Positions 25,991 to 34,277 of a stretch of 64,000 nucleotides of DNA are shown piece by piece. The notes under the pieces are model-generated. The model made no database searches. It was not told the origin of the DNA and was given only the letters and a program-made list of their open reading frames with translations. Within the stretch, counting starts at the first letter, position 1. Each line of letters opens with the position of its first letter. Origin of the DNA: Bacillota bacterium (lineage in GTDB: Bacteria; Bacillota; Clostridia; Lachnospirales; Lachnospiraceae); NCBI GenBank assembly GCA_023391695.1, contig JAEWAK010000045.1, positions 1-64,000 on the forward strand, in the 5' to 3' direction. The position numbers were made by a program, and so were the translations under genes.

Positions 25991-26983
25991 ATGGAAGCAA
26001 TCACGGTAAAACAATTATCGAAATCCTTTCGAGTCAAAGTGAAGGAAAAAGGGCTGGCGGGCAGTGTAAAATCCATACTTAAACCTGAATTTAAATCCAT
26101 AAAAGCGGTGGATGATATCAGTTTTACAGTGGAACAGGGGGAAATGCTTGCTTTTATCGGTCCGAACGGGGCCGGGAAAAGTACCACCATTAAAATGCTT
26201 ACGGGTATCTTATATCCGGATAACGGGGATATGTCCGTTATGGATATTAACCCTGTAAGTAAAAGAAAACAGCTGTCCTATAAGATTGGGACCGTATTCG
26301 GGCAGAAAGAACAGCTCTGGACCCATTTAACACCTTATGATAATTTTAAATTCTTCGGAGCTATTTATGACCTGCCGGATGAAGAAGCGGAAATACGGAT
26401 CAATGAGTTAAAGCAGATATTTGAACTGGAGGAGTTTATCAACACTCCGGTAAGGAATTTATCCTTGGGACAGCGGATCCGGTGTGAAATTGTGGCATCC
26501 CTGATACACAGGCCGGAAATCTTATTTTTAGACGAACCGACCATCGGACTGGATCCGGTAGTAAAAGAAAATATCCGGGAACTGATAAAAAGAATGAATA
26601 AGGAGTATAACACCACGGTATTCCTCACCAGCCATGATATCGGTGATATTGAAAAACTGTGTAAAAGAATCATTATTGTAAATCATGGAAGGCTTGTCCT
26701 GGATGATACCATGGAGAATTTAAAATACCATTATCTCAATAAAAAAATCATAGAAGTAAAATTAAAAGAAACGGCCCAAATAAAAGAGGAATACGGTATC
26801 ACCATATTAAAAAGCAAGGGCGGTAATATAAAGCTGGAAGTGGATACCACGAAAAGGAAAATCAGCGATGTATTTCATCTGTTCGAAGCCGACAATATGG
26901 TTGATATAAATATTTCCAATGTCCCTCTGGAAGCTATCATAACCGAGATATATAAGGAGGGGAGCCATGCCGCAAAAATGTGA
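25991..26983 (+). CDS. ABC exporter ATP-binding protein (NatA/DrrA-like)
   Basis: The 330-residue ATPase has Walker A GPNGAGKST, Q-loop GQKEQLWTHL, signature LSLGQRIR and Walker B ILFLDEPTIGLDP. The C-terminal extension of about 80 residues is typical of the COG4586 type paired with two ABC-2 permeases. The stop TGA is supplied by a dispersed hairpin repeat starting at 26980. The attenuator upstream suggests induction by an antibiotic. Confidence 0.92.
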   Translation: MEAITVKQLSKSFRVKVKEKGLAGSVKSILKPEFKSIKAVDDISFTVEQGEMLAFIGPNGAGKSTTIKMLTGILYPDNGDMSVMDINPVSKRKQLSYKIGTVFGQKEQLWTHLTPYDNFKFFGAIYDLPDEEAEIRINELKQIFELEEFINTPVRNLSLGQRIRCEIVASLIHRPEILFLDEPTIGLDPVVKENIRELIKRMNKEYNTTVFLTSHDIGDIEKLCKRIIIVNHGRLVLDDTMENLKYHYLNKKIIEVKLKETAQIKEEYGITILKSKGGNIKLEVDTTKRKISDVFHLFEADNMVDINISNVPLEAIITEIYKEGSHAAKM

Positions 26984-27283
26984 AAAAGAAACTGCTAAGC
27001 AGTTTCTTCGGAAATAGGGTAATTAAACCGGCAGAGCTTAATTATCTATCATATCTACCCGGATTTTCATGTGCCATTTGCGGCTGCCTGAGGGCAGTCT
27101 GGTCGCGAAGTGTGAAAGGAAAACAGAGGGTGGTAATCAGGAAGCACCCCATTTTAACCGGAATCGGCTGGAATGGAAGGTGGCTGAAAGAAAATTTTTA
27201 TGGAAAGGATGCTGCGTAAAGTTCTTTCAGCGGATTATTAGCAGCTTTATCACAGTTAATTCTGTGATATTCGGGAGCGTGGA
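26980..27283 (+). repeat. Dispersed hairpin repeat between ABC genes (copy 1)
   Basis: The element starts TGTGAAAAAGAAACTGC and forms AAGAAACTGC/GCAGTTTCTT at 26986-27008, then GGAAATA and a second stem. The same start occurs between anfD and anfG at 37420. Later parts (TCATGTGCCATTTGCGGCTGC at about 27068) resemble sequence at 41789. It splits the ATPase and permease genes by 300 bp; apparent frames inside it are not convincing genes. Confidence 0.6.
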
Positions 27284-28075
27284 ATGAAAAAATATCGATA
27301 CATTTATAAAGCTACCTTGATTGAAAATCTCCAGTATACCATGAATACCATCTTAGGTTTCATCAGTTTTTTCATCATAATTTTTATATTTGTAAACCTG
27401 TGGGAATATATTTATTCGGATTCCTCCGGTTTAGTCGGAGGATATACCAAAAATCAGATGGTCTGGTATGTTATCATAACGGAGATCATGTGGTATGGTA
27501 CCAGGAATACGACCCTTACCAGCCAGATCAGCAGCGACATTAAAAGCGGTACCATAGCTTACGGTATAAATAAGCCCTACAATTACATGTTTTATATCGT
27601 GGCAAAGCATCTTGGTGAAATTACGATCAAGTTTTTCTTGTTTTTAGGGATAGGGATTCTGACCGGTTATACTTTTGCCGGCGGGCTGCCGGATTTTCGT
27701 ATACTTAACCTGCCTTTCCTGGCAGTGGCAAGCTTTTTGGGCATTATGATAAATAGTTTCATCCGGATCGGTATCAGTATACTGTCCTTTTGGATGGAGG
27801 ATTCGGGCCCGTTTCACTGGATTTATGATAAATTGATCATTGTGGTCGGTACCCTGTTCCCGGTTGAGGTATTTCCTCTGTGGATGCAGCCCCTGATCCG
27901 GCTGACCCCTATATATGTGGTAACTTATGGTCCGGCGAAACTGGTAATTGATTTTAGCATGGGTATGTTTATCAAAGTATTTATCATACAGCTTGTATAT
28001 TTAGCCGTATCCATAATGCTTTTGGCAGGTTTATTTGGGAGAGGAGCGAAAAAATTAAATGTTAACGGTGGTTAA
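27284..28075 (+). CDS. ABC-2-type exporter permease, subunit 1
   Basis: The 263-residue protein has six predicted membrane helices and starts MKKYRYIYKATLIENLQYT, typical of COG4587-type permeases. Its C-terminus overlaps the next gene by 17 bases, so the two permeases are coupled and probably form a heterodimer with the ATPase upstream. The ribosome binding site (GGGAGCG) is moderate. Confidence 0.88.
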   Translation: MKKYRYIYKATLIENLQYTMNTILGFISFFIIIFIFVNLWEYIYSDSSGLVGGYTKNQMVWYVIITEIMWYGTRNTTLTSQISSDIKSGTIAYGINKPYNYMFYIVAKHLGEITIKFFLFLGIGILTGYTFAGGLPDFRILNLPFLAVASFLGIMINSFIRIGISILSFWMEDSGPFHWIYDKLIIVVGTLFPVEVFPLWMQPLIRLTPIYVVTYGPAKLVIDFSMGMFIKVFIIQLVYLAVSIMLLAGLFGRGAKKLNVNGG

Positions 28076-28853
28076 AAATCAAATCAAGGTAATTTTCCTG
28101 TCGGTGAAATATAATATAATGAGGGAAATGACCAATCCTGTTACTTTTGTGACCAATATCCTCTTCATGATGTTAAATAATTCTATCTTTATCATACAAT
28201 GGTATTTACTGTTTCAGCTGAAAAGTAATATAGGCGGTTATAAAATAGGAGATGTCCTGGTGTTGTGGGGGCTGGCCGCAAGTACTTTTGGAATGGCGCA
28301 TATCTTTTTTAAGCAGGCATTTGACCTGAATACCCTGATTGTAAACGGAAAACTGGACTCCTTTCTTGTCCAGCCTAAAAATGTCCTGCTGGGAGTTATA
28401 ACTTCAGGCACAAGTACCTCTGCCATAGGGGACTTATTTTATGGATTTGTGATTTTCTGTATCTTTAAATTCAGCCCGGTTAATTTTATTCTGTTTACCG
28501 TATTTACCATTACCGGCGGTTTGATCCTGACTTCTTTTGCGGTTATTGCCGGAAGCATTTCCTTCTGGATCGTAAAAGGAGATATTCTGTCCAATAATTT
28601 AGTCGGCAGCATGATAAATATGTCTACCTTTCCGGACGGCATATTTAAAGGTATTGTAAGAGTACTCTTATATACCCTGATTCCCGTGGGATTGGTCGTT
28701 TACCTGCCGGTCCGGCTGATCATAAGCTTTCATGCAGGGTATTTACTTCTTATACTGGCATTTACCGTATTTATGGTATTACTGGCATTCTATGTTTTTT
28801 ATAAAGGGTTAAAAAGATATACTTCGAGTAATCTGATGAGTGCAAGAATTTAA
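28059..28853 (+). CDS. ABC-2-type exporter permease, subunit 2
   Basis: The 264-residue, six-helix protein belongs to the COG3694-type permeases and ends FYVFYKGLKRYTSSN. It overlaps subunit 1. It is similar at its C-terminus to the gene remnant at 5749-5850, suggesting that a second such transporter once existed at the other end of the window. Confidence 0.88.
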   Translation: MLTVVKNQIKVIFLSVKYNIMREMTNPVTFVTNILFMMLNNSIFIIQWYLLFQLKSNIGGYKIGDVLVLWGLAASTFGMAHIFFKQAFDLNTLIVNGKLDSFLVQPKNVLLGVITSGTSTSAIGDLFYGFVIFCIFKFSPVNFILFTVFTITGGLILTSFAVIAGSISFWIVKGDILSNNLVGSMINMSTFPDGIFKGIVRVLLYTLIPVGLVVYLPVRLIISFHAGYLLLILAFTVFMVLLAFYVFYKGLKRYTSSNLMSARI

Positions 28854-28974
28854 ATTTATAACCTGACAGGTTAACTCTCTGATAAATAATTTTGACAATT
28901 AAATATATAAATTTATCAAAATTTAAGATTTTACTTGAAAAATAAAAAAGATAAGACTATTATTTTTTTTTCGT
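28854..28974. other. AT-rich spacer
   Basis: AT-rich spacer after the permease gene with a possible -35 TTGACA at about 28893 but no matching -10. A poly-T stretch at 28962-28971 borders repeat array 2 and may end the ABC transcript. Confidence 0.35.
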
Positions 28975-29256
28975 GGTATAATGTCGACAGACATTATACC
29001 AGCGCCGAACGAAGTGAGTGCGCATCAACACCGTAAAACGGCGCATACCATGGGAGCTTGCGGACATGGTATAATGTCGACAGACATTATACCAGCGCCG
29101 AACGAAGTGAGTGCGCATCAACGCCGTAAGCGGCGCATACCATGGGAGCTTGCGGACATGGTATAATGTCGACAGACATTATACCAGCGCTGAACAGAGT
29201 GAGTGCGCATCAACGCCGTAAAACGGCGCATACCATGGGAGCTTGCGGACATGGTA
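28975..29256 (+). repeat. Structured tandem repeat array 2 (3 units of ~93 bp)
   Basis: Units start at 28975, 29068 and 29160. Each consists of the palindrome GGTATAATGTC...GACATTATACC, the words GCGCCGAACGAAGTGAGTGC, a small hairpin around CGCCGTaaaACGGCG, and ATACCATG...CATGGTAT. The array is the inverse of array 1. The palindrome carries TATAAT on both strands, so each unit could act as a -10 region. In one frame the units read as protein fused to the SulP start, which I reject. Confidence 0.82.
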
Positions 29257-29291
29257 CATTGAACAAAAGACATGGAGGCACCAAAAAAAGA

Positions 29292-30944
29292 ATGAACAAG
29301 TTAAAACCCAAATTGTTTTCCGTCATGAAAACCTACACCAAAGAACAATGTGCGAAAGATTTAATAGCCGGTGTAATCGTAGCAATTATTGCACTACCTT
29401 TGTCCATCGCTCTGGCACTAGCATCCGGGGTAACACCGGAAAGAGGCTTATATACGGCGATCGTAGCCGGTTTTGTCATATCCTTCCTGGGAGGCAGCCG
29501 GGTACAGATTGCCGGCCCGACGGCAGCCTTTGCTACCATTGTAGCAGGAATTGTTGCAAAAAACGGAATGGATGGGCTGATTGCAGCTACCATACTGGCA
29601 GGTATTATCTTAATTATCTTTGGCTTACTGCGGTTCGGAAGTCTGATCCGGTTTATACCTTATACCATAACTGCCGGATTTACTTTTGGTATTGCGGTAA
29701 CCATCTTTATCGGACAAATAAAAGATTTCTTGGGTCTGACCCTTCGAACATCACCTGTCGAAACTCTGGAAAAAGTAAAAGCCTGTGTTGAAAATATCGG
29801 AACCATCAACTTTCAGGCCGCACTAATCGGTATCCTATCCCTTGCAATATTGATTCTGTGGCCGAAAATCAACGGGAAAATCCCGGCCTCTTTGGTCGCG
29901 GTCATTGCGGCGTCGGCCCTGGTTAAATTATTTTCCATTCCGGTAAATACCATAGGAAGTTTATACGAGGTATCGGCAAATCCTCCGACACTCCATATAC
30001 CCGAGATCCGTTTTGAGACTTTGGGGAAGGTATTGCCCGATGCTGTTACAATTGCCGTCCTGGCAGGTATTGAATCTTTATTATCCTGTGTGGTGGCGGA
30101 CGGTATGATAGGAAGCAAACACAGATCCAATATGGAATTGGTTGCCCAGGGCGCAGGGAATATCTGTTCCGGTTTATTTGGCGGAATACCGGCTACGGGA
30201 GCTATAGCAAGAACTGCCGCCAACGTAAAAAACGGCGGACGGACTCCGGTTTCCGGTATGGTCCATGCAGCTGTGTTACTCCTGATCCTGATTGTATTAA
30301 TGCCCTATGCCGCATTGATCCCCATGCCCGCCATTGCTGCAATTTTATTTATGGTAGCTTATAATATGAGCGGCTGGAGGGAAATCGCCGGATTGTTAAA
30401 GAGATCTCCGAAAAGCGATATCCTGGTTTTAATAACGACCTTTGCCTTAACGGTTGCCTTTGATCTGGTTGTCGCAATAGAAGCAGGAATTGTCCTGGCA
30501 GCTATTTTGTTTATGAAGAGAATGGCGGATGTCACAAACATTAAGTGCTGGAAATACGTAAACGAAGAATCTGAGGAAGAGGATTTTAACGATGCGGATC
30601 ATATCCGGCTGAAAAAGGTTCCTAAAAATACCCTTGTATATGAAATAAACGGTCCCATGTTTTTTGGAGCAGCGGATCAATTCATGAATATTTCCCTGGA
30701 TTCCCATATCAATGTGGTGATTTTACGTATGCGCAGTGTTCCTGCCATGGATGTGACGGCCCTGCAGGCCCTTGAGGAAATATCGAAAAAATGCAAAAAG
30801 AAGCAGATCACTCTTATTCTGTCCCATGTTCAGGAGCAGCCCCTGCATATGATGCAGAAGGCAGGTTTTGCATTAAAGCTTGGTAACGAGAACTTTTGTG
30901 AAAATATTGATGCGGCTTTGGTAAGGGCGGCAGAATTAGCATAA
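29292..30944 (+). CDS. SulP-family anion transporter with STAS domain
   Basis: The 550-residue protein has the SulP wording DLIAGVIVAIIALPLSIALALASG at the first helices, the GPTAAFATIVAG loop, about 12-14 helices and a C-terminal STAS domain (about residues 440-545). The STAS segment VVILRMRSVPAMDVTALQALE lies where regulatory anti-anti-sigma-like folds sit. Substrates in the family include sulfate, bicarbonate and dicarboxylates. ATG at 29292 was chosen because GGAGG lies 13 bases upstream; an upstream in-frame ATG would encode the DNA repeats. Confidence 0.92.
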   Translation: MNKLKPKLFSVMKTYTKEQCAKDLIAGVIVAIIALPLSIALALASGVTPERGLYTAIVAGFVISFLGGSRVQIAGPTAAFATIVAGIVAKNGMDGLIAATILAGIILIIFGLLRFGSLIRFIPYTITAGFTFGIAVTIFIGQIKDFLGLTLRTSPVETLEKVKACVENIGTINFQAALIGILSLAILILWPKINGKIPASLVAVIAASALVKLFSIPVNTIGSLYEVSANPPTLHIPEIRFETLGKVLPDAVTIAVLAGIESLLSCVVADGMIGSKHRSNMELVAQGAGNICSGLFGGIPATGAIARTAANVKNGGRTPVSGMVHAAVLLLILIVLMPYAALIPMPAIAAILFMVAYNMSGWREIAGLLKRSPKSDILVLITTFALTVAFDLVVAIEAGIVLAAILFMKRMADVTNIKCWKYVNEESEEEDFNDADHIRLKKVPKNTLVYEINGPMFFGAADQFMNISLDSHINVVILRMRSVPAMDVTALQALEEISKKCKKKQITLILSHVQEQPLHMMQKAGFALKLGNENFCENIDAALVRAAELA

Positions 30945-30959
30945 TAACAGGATTATACA

Positions 30960-30988
30960 TTGACATTGAACTGACCGGGTGATATATT
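30960..30988 (+). promoter_or_regulatory. Promoter of the nitroreductase operon
   Basis: TTGACA (30960-30965), a 17-base spacer and TATATT (30983-30988) form a near-consensus vegetative promoter. Confidence 0.7.
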
Positions 30989-31035
30989 GATAAGTACAAA
31001 CGGAAATATATTCCAGTTATCAGGAGGATCAGGAT

Positions 31036-31542
31036 ATGGAAGAAATTTTTATACGCAGGAGTATACGTAAATTCCAGGACAGACCGGTGGAAAAAGAGAA
31101 AATTGATAAATTACTAAGGGCAGCCATGCAGGCCCCATCTGCCGGTAACCAGCAGCCCTGGGAATTCATTGTCGTAGAAGATAAGGAAGCATTAAGTAAA
31201 TTAGCCCTGATGACACCTTATTCCAAACCGGCGGCAGGTTCGCCTGTTTCCTTTGTACTCGCAGCAAACTGCAAAGATTTAAGGCACACGACCTTCTGGC
31301 AGCAGGACATGAGCGCAGCCTTGCAGAATATGCTTCTGGAAGCGGTTCATTTGGAACTGGGAGCGCTCTGGATGGGTGTTGCTACCAATGATTCGGCAGT
31401 TGAATTCTTAAATGATTTGTATCATTTTCCGGATTATATAAAACCTTTTGCACTGGTATCCGTCGGTTATCCGGACGGCCAAAAAAATGAATTCATTGAC
31501 CGTTATAAACCGGAAAAAGTACATTATGAAAAATGGAACTGA
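31036..31542 (+). CDS. Nitroreductase-family protein
   Basis: The 168-residue protein has the FMN-binding nitroreductase start RRSIRKFQDRPVEKEKIDKLLRAAMQAPSAGNQQPWEF and the LGALWMGV segment. It is short, as in minimal clostridial members. Family reactions are NAD(P)H-dependent reduction of nitro compounds or quinones; the physiological substrate is unknown. GGAGG precedes the ATG. It heads an operon with the ABM and HD-domain genes. Confidence 0.9.
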   Translation: MEEIFIRRSIRKFQDRPVEKEKIDKLLRAAMQAPSAGNQQPWEFIVVEDKEALSKLALMTPYSKPAAGSPVSFVLAANCKDLRHTTFWQQDMSAALQNMLLEAVHLELGALWMGVATNDSAVEFLNDLYHFPDYIKPFALVSVGYPDGQKNEFIDRYKPEKVHYEKWN

Positions 31543-31569
31543 TTATTAAAATAAAGGAGAAAAAAGAAG

Positions 31570-31857
31570 ATGATTAAAATTGTAGCAAAAAATTATATTA
31601 AAAAAGAAAAAGTGGAAGATTACATCGCATTGGCAAAAAAACTGGTTAAAGCGACAAACGAGAATGACGCGGGATGCCTGCATTACCAACTGTACCAGGA
31701 TACTGCCAACCCTCAGATCCTTACTATTTTAGAAGAGTGGGAAAGCGATGAACACCTGAAATTACATATGGAAGCACCTCATTTTAAAGAAATGGTACCT
31801 GCCTTTTCGGAATTCCAGGAAAAACCGGGAGAGATGAATATTTATAGGCTGGTATAA
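31570..31857 (+). CDS. ABM-domain (antibiotic biosynthesis monooxygenase-like) protein
   Basis: The 95-residue dimeric alpha-beta barrel domain shows the ABM pattern: NDAGCLHYQLYQD, ILEEWESDEHLKLHMEAPHF. Such proteins act as quinol monooxygenases or unknown oxygen-handling enzymes. It lies 27 bp after the nitroreductase gene behind AAAGGAG, so the pair may handle quinone-like or oxidative stress compounds; this is inference. Confidence 0.9.
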   Translation: MIKIVAKNYIKKEKVEDYIALAKKLVKATNENDAGCLHYQLYQDTANPQILTILEEWESDEHLKLHMEAPHFKEMVPAFSEFQEKPGEMNIYRLV

Positions 31858-31899
31858 TAAAAGATATCCTGGTGGATTGCTTAATTTGGAGGCAGACAG

Positions 31900-32517
31900 A
31901 TGAGTGATAAATATCCAACAAGGCAAATAGCGGAACAGGAGCTGATGACGGCCGGACAGATGAATCCGGGATTGTGGATCGGCCATTCCAGATATGTTGC
32001 ACAGGCCTGCCGGAATATAGCCGGCCTGTGCGGAAATATGGACAAAGAAAAGGCATACGTATTGGGGCTTCTGCATGATATCGGACGCCGGGTCGGAATT
32101 GTTTCGGAAAGGCATCTTTTGGAGGGATACCGGTATTGTATGTCAAAAGGCTGGGAGGATGTAGCCAAAATATGCATTACCCATTCCTTTATGATACAGG
32201 ATACAAGAACCTCCATTGGAAAATGGGATGTGGAGGAAGAAGATTATGAGTTTATGAGGGACTTCATTGCCTTGGCACAGTACGATGATTATGACAGACT
32301 GGTCCAGCTATGCGATAGTCTGGCACTTGCTACCGGTTTCTGCCTTCTGGAAAAGCGGTTTGTGGATACAACGCGCCGCTACGGGGTAAATGAATATACC
32401 GTAGCGAGGTGGAACGCCGTAATAAAAATAAAAGAATATTTTGAAGAATTAACCGGCACTTCGGTATATCAGGTCTTACCCGGAGTTAAGGAAAATACCT
32501 TTGATAATATACTGTAA
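31900..32517 (+). CDS. HD-domain phosphohydrolase
   Basis: The 205-residue protein has an HD motif in LGLLHDIGRRVGI with a preceding His (GHSRYVAQ), the metal-binding pattern of HD phosphohydrolases. The substrate is not known. It follows the ABM gene by 42 bp behind GGAGG and ends 14 bp before the stop of the convergent regulator gene. Confidence 0.85.
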   Translation: MSDKYPTRQIAEQELMTAGQMNPGLWIGHSRYVAQACRNIAGLCGNMDKEKAYVLGLLHDIGRRVGIVSERHLLEGYRYCMSKGWEDVAKICITHSFMIQDTRTSIGKWDVEEEDYEFMRDFIALAQYDDYDRLVQLCDSLALATGFCLLEKRFVDTTRRYGVNEYTVARWNAVIKIKEYFEELTGTSVYQVLPGVKENTFDNIL

Positions 32518-32531
32518 GGACCCGATCGGTT

Positions 32532-33497
32532 CTAATCCCGGATAATTTTCCCGGTTTCTTCCGTATCATAACCCCCGATACTTTGTAAATCCATTTTAAA
32601 TGCATCGGAGGCAAGAATTTCAAGAATAGCCCGGTAAGGCTGTTTTTCCGCATCGGCTAACCGGATTATAAGATCATAGCATTCCGTCTGCAGGGGGATA
32701 AATTCGACACCGGGAATGTTCTTGCAGCCCATTTCGCTGCCGATAGCAACATCAGCACCGCCTCTGGATATAGTGGTTGCAACTGCTAAGTGGGACTTGC
32801 ACTCACGGAAGTAGCCTTCAATATAATCCCCGATCATGCCCATCAGGCGGAGCTTTTCGTCCAGTAAAACCCGGGTGCCGCTGCCCTTTTCCCTGTTTAC
32901 TATGGTAATATCTTTGCGCTTTAAGTCGGACCATCCGGTAATCCCTTTCGGGTTATTTTTCTGTACATAAAATCCCTGCTTCCGTTTTCCGATCCGAATA
33001 ATCAGGGCAGGAATTCCCGGCATCATTTTCTTAACATAAGTGGAATTGTACTGATTGGTATCCCCGTCCCATAAATGGGTGGTTGCAACATTAACACGGC
33101 CCTGGTAAAGAGCATAAATACCGTTATAGCTTCCCATAAAGGAACGGTAGATCTGCAGGGTATCCGACAAGGTATTAAGGTGATTGGCCAGTATGTCCAG
33201 GGATAAGTCCTGGCCGCATATAATTAATTCATTAATACGGTTATTTTCTTCACCGGTCTGAGAATAAAGCTGATTTATATTATTTCTGGAGGGAGCCTGA
33301 ACAACTTGGTGGTTCTTAACGGAATCCACACTTTTTGTCCTTGTTAAATAAGCTTCCACTTCCTGCCTGTCCACCCTGACCTGCTTTCCTACTTTGGAGG
33401 AGGCCAATTCACCGCGCTTAATAAGCTCATATACCGTATTTCTGGCAATTTTTAATATATCTGCAACTTCCTGTGCGCTTAATAAGTCGTTATCCAT
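32532..33497 (-). CDS. HTH-periplasmic-binding-like fusion regulator (putative molybdate sensor)
   Basis: Residues 5-52 form an excisionase/MerR-type helix-turn-helix (SAQEVADILKIARNTVYELI). Residues about 85-315 form a type 2 periplasmic-binding-protein-like domain without a signal peptide: it carries GSYNGIYALYQGRVNVATTH, the loop NREKGSGTRVLLDE and GADVAIGSEMG. This is the architecture of COG1910 one-component regulators that bind molybdate or a similar oxyanion. It is divergent from anfH, so control of the Mo-free nitrogenase by molybdate is a direct inference. The start follows GGAGG by eight bases. Confidence 0.8.
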   Translation of the reverse strand: MDNDLLSAQEVADILKIARNTVYELIKRGELASSKVGKQVRVDRQEVEAYLTRTKSVDSVKNHQVVQAPSRNNINQLYSQTGEENNRINELIICGQDLSLDILANHLNTLSDTLQIYRSFMGSYNGIYALYQGRVNVATTHLWDGDTNQYNSTYVKKMMPGIPALIIRIGKRKQGFYVQKNNPKGITGWSDLKRKDITIVNREKGSGTRVLLDEKLRLMGMIGDYIEGYFRECKSHLAVATTISRGGADVAIGSEMGCKNIPGVEFIPLQTECYDLIIRLADAEKQPYRAILEILASDAFKMDLQSIGGYDTEETGKIIRD

Positions 33498-34086
33498 TCT
33501 TCCATCCTCCATTAATAATACATATATTATAGATAAAAATTCTTTTATAAAATCAGCTTTTGTTACAATTATAAACTTACTGTCCGTTCTTTATCACTTT
33601 TTTGTGAATGTATCGTTTGGTATCCTATCAATTATAACATATACGAATAAAAATAAAAACTGCTTCTTTGATATTATCCGGATATCCTGGTTATGGATCA
33701 TTTGTGTAACGGTTCTTTTAAGCTGATTATGAGATATGAGATATTTTATTACTTGTTGCGTTTTGTACTGTTTGTCATTTTTATCACACTGAAACAAATT
33801 CAACTTTCATCTCTGAATTGTATATCTTATACAAAATAATTGAACGATTTTAGTAAATATTGTTGAGTATATCTATTTACATTTAGACTCTGACAGAGTA
33901 TCATAATGTAACAAACATTACAAAACGTAACTTTAAATCAAAATACATGTGACAAACAATATGATATGTGATAAATGTGATCGAATAAAATCTATAACTA
34001 ACATAAATAATAATTTGCTTCCAATAACATTTTGTTAACCCAATTAATAATAGTCTGTTTTTGTTACGCTCTGTTAACATTAATCC
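33498..34086. promoter_or_regulatory. Divergent control region of the regulator and anf operon
   Basis: About 590 bp of very AT-rich DNA carries many GTTAC/GTAAC and GTTAAC words: TTGTTACAATT at 33562, TGTAACGG at 33707, TGTAACAAACATTACA at about 33907, ACGTAAC at 33925, TTGTTAACC at 34030, TTGTTACGC and TGTTAACATT at 34066-34080. The TGTAA...TTACA inverted repeat may be an operator. No sigma-54 element (GG-N10-GC) is evident. No gene is supported. Confidence 0.5.
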
Positions 34087-34250
34087 TCCCTGCCAAAGGG
34101 AAAACTTAATTGTGACAAAGGGGTCCTGATACGGGAACGGTGTGTGTCCGTTAAAGAAACCCCTGGAAATAGAAACAGATGACCTTAGTGATAAAAAAGG
34201 GGTTTAATTTATACTCAGCCTGGCTGGTATGAATTAAACCCCTTTCTTAT
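34087..34250 (+). promoter_or_regulatory. anfH leader: riboswitch-like attenuator with terminator
   Basis: A closing helix AGGGGT/ACCCCT (34119-34124/34159-34164) encloses AACGG/CCGTT (34136-34140/34148-34152) and a weaker CC/GG hairpin, giving a three-way junction. A perfect 14-bp terminator stem AAAGGGGTTTAATT (34196-34209) with its complement (34232-34245) follows. AAACCCCT (34157-34164) can pair instead with AGGGGTTT (34198-34205), which destroys both. The T run after the stem is short (TTTCTTATAT), so termination may be partial. I do not recognise the class; it is not the dual-hexaloop ANTAR target. Confidence 0.65.
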
Positions 34251-34277
34251 ATAAAAAAACGATTGGAGGAACTAAGA

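Noticed and set aside
26980..27283. Small genes between the ABC ATPase and permease
   Set aside because: Frames of 72-79 codons overlap hairpin repeats and lack similarity or ribosome binding sites.
28975..29256. CRISPR-like repeats or an N-terminal extension of SulP
   Set aside because: The ~93-bp units have no unique spacers, and the peptide they would encode (TDIIPAPNEVSAHQ-type) is unlike any SulP start; a ribosome binding site supports the ATG at 29292.
34119..34164. ANTAR-type dual hexaloop target
   Set aside because: Loops are TGTGTGT (7) and TGATAC; neither has A at position 1 with G at position 4, as the ANTAR target needs.
34196..34250. Simple terminator of an upstream gene
   Set aside because: No plus-strand gene ends within 1.7 kb upstream; the stem instead belongs to the anfH leader.
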